From: Metaphire vulgaris | Lineage: Eukaryota; Annelida; Clitellata; Crassiclitellata; Megascolecidae | Direction of reading: 5' to 3' | DNA: 64,000 nucleotides | Assembly (NCBI GenBank): GCA_018105865.1 | Contig: CM030834.1 | Coordinates: forward strand, 19,605,219 to 19,669,218 | Shown: in pieces, positions 13,083-23,905 of the stretch | Position numbering within the stretch: position 1 is the first letter of the stretch | Layout: the number at the start of each line of letters is the position of its first letter | Made by a program: the position numbers and the translations under genes | Notes under the pieces: model-generated | Database searches by the model: none | The model's input: only the letters and a program-made list of their open reading frames with translations | Told to the model about the DNA's origin: nothing

Positions 13083-13724
13083 ACAAATGAATTGGATTCG
13101 TCTTCAACTCTGACTCATTGTTAACTGTGATGAGCTCATCTTCCTTTTTAAAATTTATTTCTGTCACACTAAGAGCTTTAGCCTATCGTTGTGATGTCGT
13201 GCATCCCAGCAGGTAATTTATTTTCCCTCGACGTTTTACAGTGGACTGGGTGTCTCATTTCGTTAGGCGTTATAGAATAACGAAATGCGTCGACGGCCTT
13301 AGGGTCTTTTGAAATTCGATAGGAAGTAGCCTATGCCACAAATCATCCAACTTCCTCAAAAACGTGCAAATAGCTTAGCCACTTCCTTGTTCTAGTCTTA
13401 AATCAAGTTTGAAGGTTACTTGAAGCATGTCGGACCGAAAAGTATTTCATTTGGACTGACTGGAGTAGGCTAGCCACGGGCGGTCGGGGGCCCGGCCCTG
13501 TATTCAGATCGGGACCGATCGTGAGACTAGTCTAAAAGCGGGGAGTAGTTGCGTTGCGGGGGTTAGGGGGCGGTATTTGATTGCGGAAAACGCGCCAGAT
13601 ATCAGACTTTAAAGCATTTGAGATTACGAACTTTTTCGCTTGTCAAGACTTTTGGCCCGAAAATGTCTATAAGTAGGCCTACCCCCATTCTGGAATCCGA
13701 CGTTGTTCCAAGGTCGACACCTTA

Positions 13725-13911
13725 CAGTGGCGGCTCCGGGATTTGGCAAGTGGCGGGGACGTTGGGGTGGCACCTTCTAAGCATGGAGGACCATGCAACC
13801 ATTTATTGATAGGTAGGCTATGTAGTAGTAGGCTAAGTATAGGGTCCCAACAGGGGCCACTGGGGCTAGGCATTCAATAGGGGCACGGGCCCCCATGTGG
13901 AGCCGCCACTG
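13725..13911. mobile_element. MITE, CAGTGGCGGCTCC ends
   Basis: 187-bp element with inverted ends CAGTGGCGGCTCC and GGAGCCGCCACTG and the interior AAGTGGCGGGGACGTTGGGG ... TAAGTATAGGGTCCCAAC found in its relatives at 14194, 47713, 50725 and 54079. I could not see a matching 8-bp flank for this copy. Confidence 0.8.
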
Positions 13912-13936
13912 GTACAGCATGGCGTAACCTTAAGGT

Positions 13937-14110
13937 TTGTGTTTATTCTAGGCCTTCTTAGGGGGGAATTTCCCCCAAAATTTTGAAAATCCCCCAATTT
14001 TTTAGATGTTGGCTGAGGAATGGAAATCCCCCCAAACGTGTGGAAACTTAAACCTTGCCCCCAAACATTTCAAAATCCCCCCAATGTCAAGGGGCTAGAA
14101 TAAACACTGC
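13937..14110. mobile_element. MITE with GTGTTTATTCTAG ends
   Basis: Left GTGTTTATTCTAGG and right CTAGAATAAACAC are inverted. The interior is G/C homopolymer-rich (CCCCCAAAATTTTG). A relative with CAGTGTTTATCCTAG ends lies at 48990. Confidence 0.6.
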
Positions 14111-14193
14111 TTATGATACACGTAAGAGAGTATAGGGCTTCTTACGGATTGAAAGAGAGCAGCGTCTTCACGCTGAATACACAGTAAGATACC

Positions 14194-14376
14194 CAGTGTC
14201 GGCTCCACCGGGGGACCAGAGGGGCCGTGCTCCCCTATTGAGTGCCTGCCCCCCAGTGGCGCCCCAGTTGGGACCCTATACTTAATGCTACATACATTAA
14301 ACAACAAATGGTCCCCCCATGATTAGAAGTTGCTACCCCAACGGCCCCCACTTGCCAAATCCTAGAACCGCCACTG
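14194..14376. mobile_element. hAT-type MITE, CAGTGTCGGCTCC ends, TSD AAGATACC
   Basis: 183-bp element, opposite in orientation to the copy at 13725, flanked by a perfect 8-bp duplication AAGATACC (14186-14193, 14377-14384). Same CAGTGGCGGCTCC family. Confidence 0.85.
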
Positions 14377-14790
14377 AAGATACCCATAGTAATGTTGTAG
14401 AATAGTATTGATATGATTATTCCTGCTTACTCTGACAGGAAAACCGTTAATATCGAAAGTGCTTACAGTCGCCGGTCACTATATAGGCTACTGTAGAATG
14501 AGTCAAATAAACACTAAAATTACAAGTCATGACTATATATTTTATTTATTTTCCATTGCATAGTAGTTCGTTGTAATTTAAACGTGAATTGATCATTTAT
14601 ACAAAGTAGCTAAAGCGTGAAAAATTAATTTGAATATCAAGTTAAACTATAAAATTCGATAACCTAATAAAGGAGCCACAGACCGCAGAAATTTGGCTGA
14701 AAAAGTGGGGTCGAACCACTAGGGTATATCTTTCCCTTCCCTAGTCTAGCCTCTCAAAAAGTGTAGGGACTCGAGCCTAGCGGTCTAAAT

Positions 14791-15210
14791 TAGGGCTGCG
14801 CTAACCGAGTAGTTTAGGAGTCGAGTAGGAGTCGAGTAGCTTAGCGAGTACTCGAGTACTCGCGTAAAACCGGAAATACATGATTTTTGCGTCTTGGCCC
14901 TCATTTAACCAAAGCAGAACGCTAGATACAGTTACATATCAATTTTTCGGATATTGAAGCGTATTCAAGTGTAGTATAACAGAAGTTACAGAACAGAAAC
15001 TATTTTGCCGGTAATAATGGTAGGCCAAATTTTAATGAAATTCTTTGGTTATTCTTTATTTATCTATTCTATTCCTTATTTAGTTATTCTATGCGAGTAC
15101 TCGACTCCAAAAAAATTACTCGACTCCAATGTATCAAATCATGTATTTCCGGTTTTACTCCAATTTGGAGTCGAGTACTCGCGTTACTCGAGTTACTCGG
15201 CGCAGCCCTA
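14791..15210. mobile_element. hAT-type MITE, TAGGGCTGCGC ends, TSD GTCTAAAT
   Basis: 420-bp element starting TAGGGCTGCGC and ending GCGCAGCCCTA, with GAGTACTCGAGTACTCGCG-type subterminal repeats near both ends. A perfect 8-bp duplication GTCTAAAT lies outside (14783-14790, 15211-15218). It is a separate family from the CAGTGGCG elements. No coding capacity. Confidence 0.88.
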
Positions 15211-15218
15211 GTCTAAAT

Positions 15219-15887
15219 GAAGCTTATGCCTACTCCGCGATCTTGTCATTATTTTCAGAGGTTGGTTGGCTCGGTTATTAATCGGTTAGCAAATTAACCG
15301 AAAAAGGGCAGCAAAAACTTAAAAACGCCGAGTGGCAACACTGTTGGCCGGAAGAGTAAATTCACAAATAAATAAATAGAAGCGGAGTCGGAAGATGTTG
15401 CCGAATTTGGGGTTAAAATCATCGCATTTTACAGTAGAAATCGAGATCAGTCGAAACATTTGGACATTTACGCGGACTTAAGCCCTGTTGCTGTTTAGTA
15501 GCCCGATTTATTCGTATTGTGCAATATGCAAGTTCAGAACTTAACGCGAATGTTGGGTACTCTGGGTTTGGGTCTAAGGTTGTCCCTAGATTAGACAGTG
15601 TCATTTTCTGGGACTGCATCACGTTGTATCCTAGTTGTCACGGATTTTGAACCGCGTGTTACGTCTCTTTAAAGCGCAGAATAGAAATTTGTCATATCTT
15701 TGTATTAGAATGAATGATGCAGAAGAATGAACTGGGTGGTCTGATGTTAACGAATTATTGTTGGATAATTCGCTCTTTGCAGAGCTCTGCCTTGTCATAT
15801 TTTTTGCATACGTTCCATTCTTTCTACGTCACACTGCAAAATATCCAACCTCAGATTACCTAACATTAGTCACTAGTAGAGCTCTCT
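15219..15887. other. Non-genic stretch upstream of HSDL2
   Basis: No exon is certain. The missing first coding exon of HSDL2, expected to be very short and to end in phase 2, may lie here or up to 16200, but I could not single it out. Confidence 0.4.
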
Positions 15888-15955
15888 CAATCTGCCTCAT
15901 TAGCTCTCTCAGTAGGGTGTTAACTCTGAAACTGGGTTCAATACCTGCTCGATGA
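15888..15955 (+). repeat. tRNA-derived SINE head
   Basis: TTAGCTCTCTCAGTAGG resembles a tRNA A box and GGTTCAATACC, 33 bases on, a B box. No full cloverleaf can be drawn, so it is a SINE fragment rather than a tRNA gene. Confidence 0.45.
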
Positions 15956-16226
15956 AGAAATTTATTTCTCAGGCAGTCACATGTCTGCTGACACGAAGTG
16001 GAAGTTAAAATGGTCTTTGTAATGTATCAATGTTTACTGTGCTCTTATATGTTGGCAGCAATAGACATTGAAACTGTAGTGGCGGTCTATCAATACCTGA
16101 CAGAGCAGCCACACAAAGTAGAATATTCTTTGAATACATTTATATTTGCATTTGCTATTTAGATGGCAATTTTTAATATTTACCTTTGTGATTTATGTGC
16201 ATTTATTTCTGTCTTGGACTGTTTAG

Positions 16227-19200
16227 AAAACTTGCTGGTCGAACTGTCTTCATCACCGGTGCCAGTCGTGGTATTGGAAAAGCAATAGCTCTGAAATGTG
16301 CCAAGGATGGAGCAAATGTCGTTATAGCAGCAAAGACAGTTAAACCACATCCAAAACTGCCAGGAACCATATACACGGTCGCTAAGGAGTGTTAGTTTTA
16401 GTTTCAAATATTTGAATTTTACATGCTTTACGGTGATTACTCAGAAAAGTAAATCTGAAGATTTATCTCTAGGCCTTAGCTAAATGGTAAAGACACTTGC
16501 ACAGAAATGCTTACCGGTAATAGCATTTGTTAGATTTTTTAAAGAAAGAAACAGTTACTAGAAAAACTGCAATATTGTATTAAACCATTAGTTGAGATGT
16601 ATTGACTTGTAGTTTTTTTTCACAATTTGTTTAATTATGTAATTTTCAGAGCTGTTGTACAGAAAAATTGAGTACAATTGTTATTTGTAATTCTCAAATA
16701 ATGAGCAGTGTTCAGCAGTCTAGTAAGTAATTAAATAGCCAAGGCATTTGAAAAGGCTAAAAATGTTACATGCAAAGTTAAGAGGAAATTTTGATATTTT
16801 TTAGCATTATTTAGTGCATTTTTGTGGAATATATTTAAGAATTTCTAAGCTTTCTAAGTCTTTGACTTTCATCATCAGATGCAAGTTTAACTAAATCCTT
16901 GATATTAAGTTTATATTTGCTTCATTCATATTTGCCCATTACTTGTACTCAGCCCAAAACTTGAAAATTTGATATAGCAGTAATTGCACTGAATTACAGT
17001 GAATGCATTCAATGAATGCGTCTTGTAGTGGAAGCGGCCGGTGGCCAATGCCTACCATGTGAGGCTGACATTCGAGAGGAGGAACAGGTGAAGAATGCTG
17101 TTGAGGATGCCGTGAAACGATTCGGAGGCATTGACATCTTGATAAACAACGCCAGCGCGATCCATCTAACCGGAACGGAGCAGACGCCGATGAAGAAATT
17201 TGACCTTATGTTCGGAGTCAATGCGAGAGGCACATTTCTGTGGTTTGTCCTGTTGCAATTTAGGATTTTTAGTAAGGCATGATTTCATTCAAAGACTTAA
17301 TGATTAATGATGTTTGTTAATTGGTGTTCGTTTTGCCTGTGATCAATATATGTTTGATTGTTGAGTTATATTATTAATCTTTTTGATTCAACAGTTCGAA
17401 ATATTGCATTCCTCACCTGAAGAAAGGAAAGAATCCACACATTCTTAACATCAGTCCCCTTTAAACATGAAAAGCAAGTGGTTTAAAGATCATGTGGGCA
17501 AGTATTTTATTAGAATCATATTCATGTATTCATGTTTTTCTATGCTGCTATTCAATGAATGAATTTTTTTCTTTAATGATTTTTCCTTTTAGCTAATATT
17601 ATTTTTAGTAGAAACTTTATGATGGTATTGATTTTTGAATTAACATATGCAATTAGAGTTTGTAGAGAAGCTTGTGATTTTCTCAGTTGTAAGTTTGCAC
17701 TGAGAATTATCAATTGTCATCTTCTTTAAAAATAGCATTAACGTCTTAATATTGATCTATGCTATAGCAATGGAACAGCTAACATGTAGCGTGGTCTTAG
17801 AGTCAGTTTGCAAATGCATGCTTGTTTCATAGCATACACGATGGCTAAGTATGGAATGTCTTTGTGTGCCTTGGGAATGGCCGATGAGCTGAAAGACGAT
17901 GGAATTGCTGTGAACACGCTTTGGCCGCGTACAGGTTTGAGAAATATCGCTTAGCAGAAGATTTTAGAGTACTGCAGCCGATTAACAGTTGCATATTTTG
18001 GGACTGTGTTATCTGCAAAATCAGATTGTTGTGCATGCTGATTGGCAACATAAAACATTTCACCAGATGATTTTTCATTTTCATGACTAGTAACTTATTT
18101 GAGCGTTTAATGTCTTCAGTGATTTGATCAAAACTATGATTCCATTTCTAATTTTAAACCAAGATACTTGACCTTCTCGGCGATGCTGATCGGCAATTTG
18201 ATGCCTGAAATTCCCGTGTTGTGTGAAATAATTCTTGAATCTGCATCATTGCAAGTATTTTCGGTGAAAAATAAAGTCCACTCTGCCGTATTTGTTTTTG
18301 CCCAGCAATTTACACCGCTGCCATGGCGATGCTTGGCGGAGGCGAGGCAGTTAAGGATCAGTGCCGTAAGCCCGACATTATGGCAGACGCCGCTTATGCC
18401 ATTCTTCTGAAGGACAGCAAGAGCTACAGCGGGAATTTCCTGATAGACGACGACGTTCTCAAGGCAGAAGGACTCAAAACTCTTGATGACTATAGCTACG
18501 TAAAAGGTTAGAATAGTTTTTGTAGTGGTCATTTTCCTTTCTACGTTCTATGGGGCAGGAAGTTAGCAGAGTGGTAACAACGTTGGTGTGGAGATCCAGT
18601 GGTCACAGATTCGATACCTGCTGGGGAGCCCTAAGACCAACTCGGCCTTCGCTCGCTAGAGGGCAGGCAGTGGCAAAATGAGTAGCAGTGGTATATATAA
18701 TCTAGAGCTCAGTGCTGCCCTATGAGTCCTGCGAGTTCGGGGAAGGACTCTCTGACCTAGACATCCCATCTATAATGATAGGAATGTTTGCTCAAATCTG
18801 ATTTTGACTATTCCATGCTGATAGTGAATAAAGTCACTCCTTAACTGTCTCCAGACTTTAATTTGTACAACATTTGGCACAGACTGTATTCGGTCAATAA
18901 AACTTCAAGATATGTTATTGGAAAATGTTATATAGTAGCATTTATTTGTTGTGTCACATTACAAAAATTATTTAGGTTATAATCAGCATTTTATTATAAA
19001 TGTATTGATAGCTTGCATGCTAATATTACCGTATTCTCGACAACTTTTTGATTTATAATGTTCATTTTCTATTCGGCGCTTTGGTCTCGACTGACTGACT
19101 GCTGCTTAGATAGGTTGCAGGTTGTTGGGAAATTAATTTCTTATCACAGTTTATTAATAGAATAGGCATGTGGTGTCCCAGTATCTGCTGTTTATTCTCC

Positions 19201-20948
19201 ACTGCAATGCATACAGTGTGTTATTGTGATCATTATTGGCAGGCCCGCCAAGAGAAATTCGGGGCCCCTGTGCAGAAAGGCCGACGGGCCATTGACAAGT
19301 CTGAAAATTCCTGATAACCTTTTTTTGCTTGTCACTGATTTTACGAAACTTACGAAACAGTGTTGCAACTCTCAAAAACTGGTGATGACTTTTTTTGCTT
19401 GTCACCGTTTTTCATGATATCCTCGTCACCTGGGCTCCCCTTTTTCTTGTCGGGTCCCTGTGCATTTAACATGGCGACCTCCTTTTTTGCCTTATTCCTG
19501 TTAATAATACATCTTCGTCATCGGCCTGGGCCCCCTCCAGGCTGCCGGGCCCCTGTGCATTTTCCCCCCAGCCCCCACTCTCGGTGGACCTGATTATTGG
19601 TTAAATATAATTATTTATTGTGTATGTCATATATTTAATTTGTGTAAATTTGAGAAAGAATTCATTAGTCATTAAATGTAATGGAAAAGGTGTATGCATT
19701 ACGCAGAATAAAAGTGTGTTTCTGTTTCTGTTGGTCTGTAAATATTATTAGATGCCAAGCTGATTGGCGATTTCTTTTTGGACGATGTGGCGGAATTTGC
19801 TCCATTTGAAGTTAATCCAGGATCTGTAGCAAAACCTGCTGCAAAAAGTGAAAGCATTAGTGATCCAGAACTCGCTAAAACATTCAGTGCTATCAAGTCC
19901 CTCGTCAATCAAGAACTTGTAAAGACAGTTGGAGGATACTTTGTCTTCGATTTGAAAGGTAATAGAAATGTGGATCAGCTATTAGCCCCTTTACCGGCCA
20001 TTTATTTGTAACGTAATGTAAAATGGATGCATTTGTGCGTCACGGTCGGTAAAGGGTAAGGACGACACTGCAATAATTACCTTCATCCAAATGGTACGGT
20101 GAACTATAAGGTTTCGTCCATACTTCAGTTATCGATGTTAAAAAAAATACTTGTATATCGTTTAGGGTCTATCCATAGAGTACGTACGCACTGAGGGAGG
20201 GTTGGATTTAGAAGATTTTGTGTATGTACGGTGTGCTTACGGGGGGGAGTTGAAAATATGGCTTTTTGCATACGTACATGTGGGTGAGTCCTTATTACAT
20301 AATATGTATTCTTTTTTTATAAACAGCAGATAGATATTGGTTACAAATTGACCCATTTCTACCCATCTCATTTTGGTAATTTGAAAAAGCTACCAGTGTC
20401 GTCATATTGCTGAGTTGTGAATTATATTATAGAAGCCAATTTCAGTAATAATTTATAATGGTTTTGAAACAGTACAGTTCGCTATGCTTGTGATGGTCTT
20501 TGTAATAGTATGGTTATTGGGCTATGTGAGAGATGCTGAGGTCACTATGTGTAGGAGCATACTTAAACTGAATTGATGGCGAGAGACAAGAATGGTGTCT
20601 TAACGGGGCAAGATAATGAGGTTTCACTGTATTGCACTATTTATGCCATTAGATCTGCTGACAACTACGGTAAATTGTACTGTATATATAATTGATGTTT
20701 GTAGACAATGCTCCTCTCTATCTGGACTTAAAGAATGCGGGCGGAAGTGCTGGAGTCGGACAGCCACCCGAGGGGTCCAAACCAGACGTTACAATGACGA
20801 TGAGCAAAGATGACTTTGTCAGGATGTTTGCTGGACAGTTGAATCCAACATCCGCCTTCATGTCCGCAAACTGAAGATAAAGGGAGACCTTGGTCTGGCC
20901 ATGAAGTTGGAGAAGTTAATGAAGGCAACGCGCACTGCTAAGCTCTAG
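16227..20948 (+). CDS. Hydroxysteroid dehydrogenase-like protein 2 (SDR + SCP2), seven exons, first exon missing
   Basis: Short-chain dehydrogenase fused to a sterol-carrier domain; the human orthologue is linked to peroxisomes and mitochondria. Exons: 16227-16390, 17029-17242, 17395-17497, 17833-17934, 18306-18506, 19752-19958, 20705-20948. SDR motifs: cofactor loop TGASRGIGKA (exon 1 seen), NNAS (exon 2), catalytic Tyr/Lys in YTMAKYG (exon 4). The SCP2 domain is in the last two exons (TMSKDDFVRMFAGQLNPT). Phases agree throughout if one base is added at 17456-17459 and one at 20868-20870; without them TAA (17462) and TGA (20872) stop the frame. With the second correction the protein ends in AKL, a peroxisomal PTS1-type tail. 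About 411 residues, close to 418 in human. Intron 3 is GC-AG. The very short N-terminal exon was not found. Confidence 0.93.
17456..17464 (+). other. Apparent 1-base deletion in HSDL2 exon
   Basis: After HILNIS the frame reads AGT CCC CTT TAA. One more C in the run 17456-17459 restores SPPLNMKSKWFKDHV, which is the conserved HSDL2 sequence and gives the phase needed by the next intron. Confidence 0.8.
18552..18856 (+). repeat. tRNA-derived SINE in HSDL2 intron 5
   Basis: AGTTAGCAGAGTGGTAACAA (A box-like) and AGATTCGATACCTGC (B box-like) are followed by a tRNA-unrelated body and an ATAAAGTCACTCC-type end. It lies in the sense orientation inside the intron between 18506 and 19752. Confidence 0.6.
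19240..19592. mobile_element. hAT-type MITE, CAGGCCCGCC ends, TSD ATTATTGG
   Basis: 353-bp element from CAGGCCCGCCAAGAG to CTCTCGGTGGACCTG. A perfect 8-bp duplication ATTATTGG lies outside (19232-19239, 19593-19600). It sits in HSDL2 intron 5. Related pieces are at 22384 and 50111. Confidence 0.82.
20868..20874 (+). other. Apparent 1-base deletion near the HSDL2 3' end
   Basis: The frame reads GCA AAC TGA. One more A in the run 20868-20870 gives MSAKLKIKGDLGLAMKLEKL and a stop at 20946-20948, matching the conserved SCP2 C-terminus. Confidence 0.8.
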
Positions 20949-21915
20949 TTTTCTTGGCAGTTAGTGCTCCATGAAATGTCAAGTTCCCTAACACAGAATT
21001 TTAAATTGAATATCCCTGAATACACTTTTACATTTCCATTACGCTCAGATGTAATAGTCGAAAGATGCTTAACGAGTTAGTTTTGTTAATCACTTGGTCA
21101 ATGTAAAATTATGTATACATCAGGTAATTTAATACAATGTATTGATTTTAAAATGAAGATAGAAAAGGCTTATTTGTGACTTCTGGATAAGCAAATTATG
21201 TTGCTCAAATGCATCGGATTGTGTATTTATTTTGATTACCGGTAATAGATGTTTTTAGTAATCTTTGAATAACTAGCAAGTAAATTTATGCGAGAGTAGG
21301 TCATTGAATGACATTCTGATATGGGGCTCTTTAATTCAAACTGGAAAATTTTGAAGGGTTTAACTTTGACTTATACAGTCTTAGTGCCCCATTACAGGGT
21401 TTATAGTTAACTGCATACGATTTGCTTGACATTTATTTCTTCTGATTCAGTTTTGTTTAAACTGTGCGATATACTGTACAAAAATAAATGTTCAGTGCGT
21501 TGCAAATTTGTTCTGTAGCCAGGATTTTAGGTTTGGGATGGCTGAACCCCAAGATTCACTCCCCTCCCTTCCTTTTGAGCCTGCAATGCCATTTGGGCTT
21601 GAATTAATTTGGGGGAGCTAGCATCAGGCTGGAGACTTGAGCCCCCAAGCCCATGACTAGCTACGTCCCTGCTGTTGTTACTTCACTTAACGACTGGATT
21701 GCATAGGCCCATATTGTACAATGCACATAACAGGATTAGATGAACTGCAATGCTTTAGATGCTTCTTTCCGTCTGACTGATTGATCTCTGGAATGACCTG
21801 GTCTTTTGCGGATGGATTTGAAGTACCATCGATTGATACTCTTGGGTATTTTAACTAGTGCTATAGAAGTGCATAACTACTATTATTCTGTGCAGCTAGA
21901 TAGACTGGCTATATG
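20949..21915. other. HSDL2 3' untranslated region and following non-genic DNA
   Basis: AT-rich after the stop, with a likely poly(A) signal at 21483. Near 21516-21672 GTAGCCAGGATTTTAGG and ACTAGCTACGTCCCTG mark a degraded inverted-repeat element. Confidence 0.5.
21483..21488 (+). terminator. Poly(A) signal of HSDL2
   Basis: AATAAA about 535 bases after the HSDL2 stop, followed by GT-rich DNA (TGTTCAGTGCGTTG). Confidence 0.5.
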
Positions 21916-22095
21916 CAGGGGCGTAGCCAGAATTTGATTTGGGAGGGTATAAATGTTTCGGGTATATAAACCTTATCTATAAACCATATAAACTACATAT
22001 AACCACATATAAATCACATAAAAAACTTTAAGGTAGACTGATTTAGGAGGGTATATATACCGACATACCATACCCACCACGTCGCTACGCCTCTG
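21916..22095. mobile_element. hAT-type MITE, CAGGGGCGTAGCC ends, TSD GCTATATG
   Basis: 180-bp element from CAGGGGCGTAGCCAG to CGCTACGCCTCTG with a perfect 8-bp duplication GCTATATG (21908-21915, 22096-22103). The interior has GGGTATAAAT and ATATACCGA motifs shared with the copies at 22413, 49889 and 63573. Confidence 0.88.
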
Positions 22096-22383
22096 GCTAT
22101 ATGCCGTTATGCGCATATGGATTTTATGAGCGCTAAAATGACGCCGCTGCAAAGCCTAGGTTATTTTACGGGCGAAATGCAGGTCACGACCTATCCTGTA
22201 TTTAGGTTTGTATTCCGTCAATAAGAACAGTAGGCCAGAGTACGAATTAATTGCGTTGTATATTGTACCACCGATAAATGCAAATATAGAAAATGCGGAA
22301 CAACAGGCTACACAACAGCTAGTATTCTGATTAAAATTGTACAATGGCATGCCAATGGGACGAATAATTCTGAGCTCTAATTT

Positions 22384-22640
22384 CAGGCCCGCCAGGAGCA
22401 AAAACCCGTGGCCAGGGCGTAGCCATGAATTTGATTTGGGGGTATAATGTGATTGGAGGGGGGTATAAATCTTTAAAACTTTGAAAATCTTAAAAAGCAC
22501 ATTGGAAATTTTAAGGTAGTCTGATTTGTGTGGGGTATATATATACCGATATATGATTTTTGTGGGGTATATATACCGATATACCTCCGTCGCTACGCCC
22601 CTGCCCGTGGCCCCAGCGATCCGTAGGGGGCCCAAGCTGG
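22384..22640. mobile_element. CAGGCCCGCC-type MITE, disrupted by a second element
   Basis: Starts CAGGCCCGCCAGGAGC like the element at 19240. The 22413 element has landed 29 bases inside it. The right end is not clear (GGGGGCCCAAGCTGG near 22625). Confidence 0.5.
22413..22603. mobile_element. hAT-type MITE nested in another element, TSD CCCGTGGC
   Basis: 191-bp copy of the CAGGGGCGTAGCC family with a perfect 8-bp duplication CCCGTGGC (22405-22412, 22604-22611). The duplicated bases belong to the host element, which dates this insertion as the later one. Confidence 0.88.
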
Positions 22641-22842
22641 ACAGAAATCATATCATTTGTCCGGAATTAATGATCATACGGTATTAATGGTTATATCGTG
22701 CAATATTATAAATGTATTATGAACGCTGTGAATGACGCTGACGGCCCCCTGAAATCGGTTGGAGACTCGCTAGCTGAAAGGTACCGGTATTAGGCCTACG
22801 TGGTCCTCTATAACGTCTTGAAAGCCTGACAAGCAAAAAATT

Positions 22843-23260
22843 GGGCTGTCCATTAATTACGTCAACAATTTAGTGGGGAGGGGATTTATACAAGTTTGAC
22901 AGTTGTTGACAGCTAGGAGAGGGGGTCAAGAGAAGTTGACGTCAACAATTTCGTTTTTAACAAATAATCAAAAAATAGAAAATTTCATGAAATACTACTT
23001 ATTACAATGGAAAAAAGCATGGCAAGAAGGTCATCACCGCGACATTTTGACCCTCGATGAGCAGAAAGGGGGAAATGGTCATCACCGCAAAAATAATAAC
23101 CTTGTTATTGGGACCTAGCTGTCATTGATCTTGGGGGAGGGGTCAAAAGTTTTTGATATAGGCCTAGTTATAAGGGGGCTAACTGAAAGTTGACAGTTGT
23201 TGACAAGAAGGGGGGGGTCAAAAATGCTCAAAAATTGTTGACATAATTAATGGACAGCCC
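22843..23260. mobile_element. GGGCTGTCCATTAATTA MITE (PIF/Harbinger-like)
   Basis: 418-bp element with inverted ends GGGCTGTCCATTAATTACGT and TAATTAATGGACAGCCC and long subterminal TTGACGTCAACAATTT and TTGTTGACA blocks. The interior (ACTACTTATTACAATGG) is nearly the same as at 62357. Confidence 0.8.
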
Positions 23261-23630
23261 AAAGGGTCATCATCATCACTTTCACGTTTAATGTTTAAGC
23301 CTAGGCATTTTTTTAAACTGGAACTTTTTGAGGACAAACTTTCTAAAACCTGAAAACTTGAAAAAACTTTTTAGGGCCCGTGACTGCTCTGCTCAGGGTT
23401 TCGGAATTATTTTTCTCGACGGACATGTCTAATTCGAACTGAAAATTTCGGTTTTGTCGAGCAATCTTATTAAACTGCTGTGCATGTAGGCCTATCTTCC
23501 ATTGCACAAGCCTACTTCGCATTAGCCTAAAGGCGTGAAAAGTCGTCATTTGTTCCAGCTGTGCGATGAGTTATCGGTTTGGTGAACGGGCAACTCTGTC
23601 CTCGACCCATTGCACGTTGGTCGAAATGTT

Positions 23631-23905
23631 CACAGGCCAGTAATAATAATATAATTATAATAATAGGAGAGTTATGCACTTCGATAGATCTATAGTACCA
23701 TTCTTAGTACCCAATTAAGGTTATCAATCGATGGTAGGCCTATAGGCCCCTACTTCAAATTCATCCGCAAAAGACCGGGTCACTCCAGAGATCAGTCTCG
23801 TACAGCCCATGCATGACGAATTCGAGACGACGCAAATAGGTCTACAAACTATAGAAGTGCATAACTCGCCTATTATTATAATTATATTATTATTACTGGC
23901 CTGTG
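23631..23905. mobile_element. 275-bp element with ~60-bp inverted ends
   Basis: CACAGGCCAGTAATAATAAT ... GAGTTATGCACTTCGATAG on the left is the near-exact inverse of CTATAGAAGTGCATAACTC ... TTACTGGCCTGTG on the right. This is a MITE family not seen elsewhere in the window. The target duplication is unclear. Confidence 0.7.

Noticed and set aside
22156..22635. 159-codon minus-strand frame
   Set aside because: It runs through two nested MITEs and has no recognisable domain or splice context.
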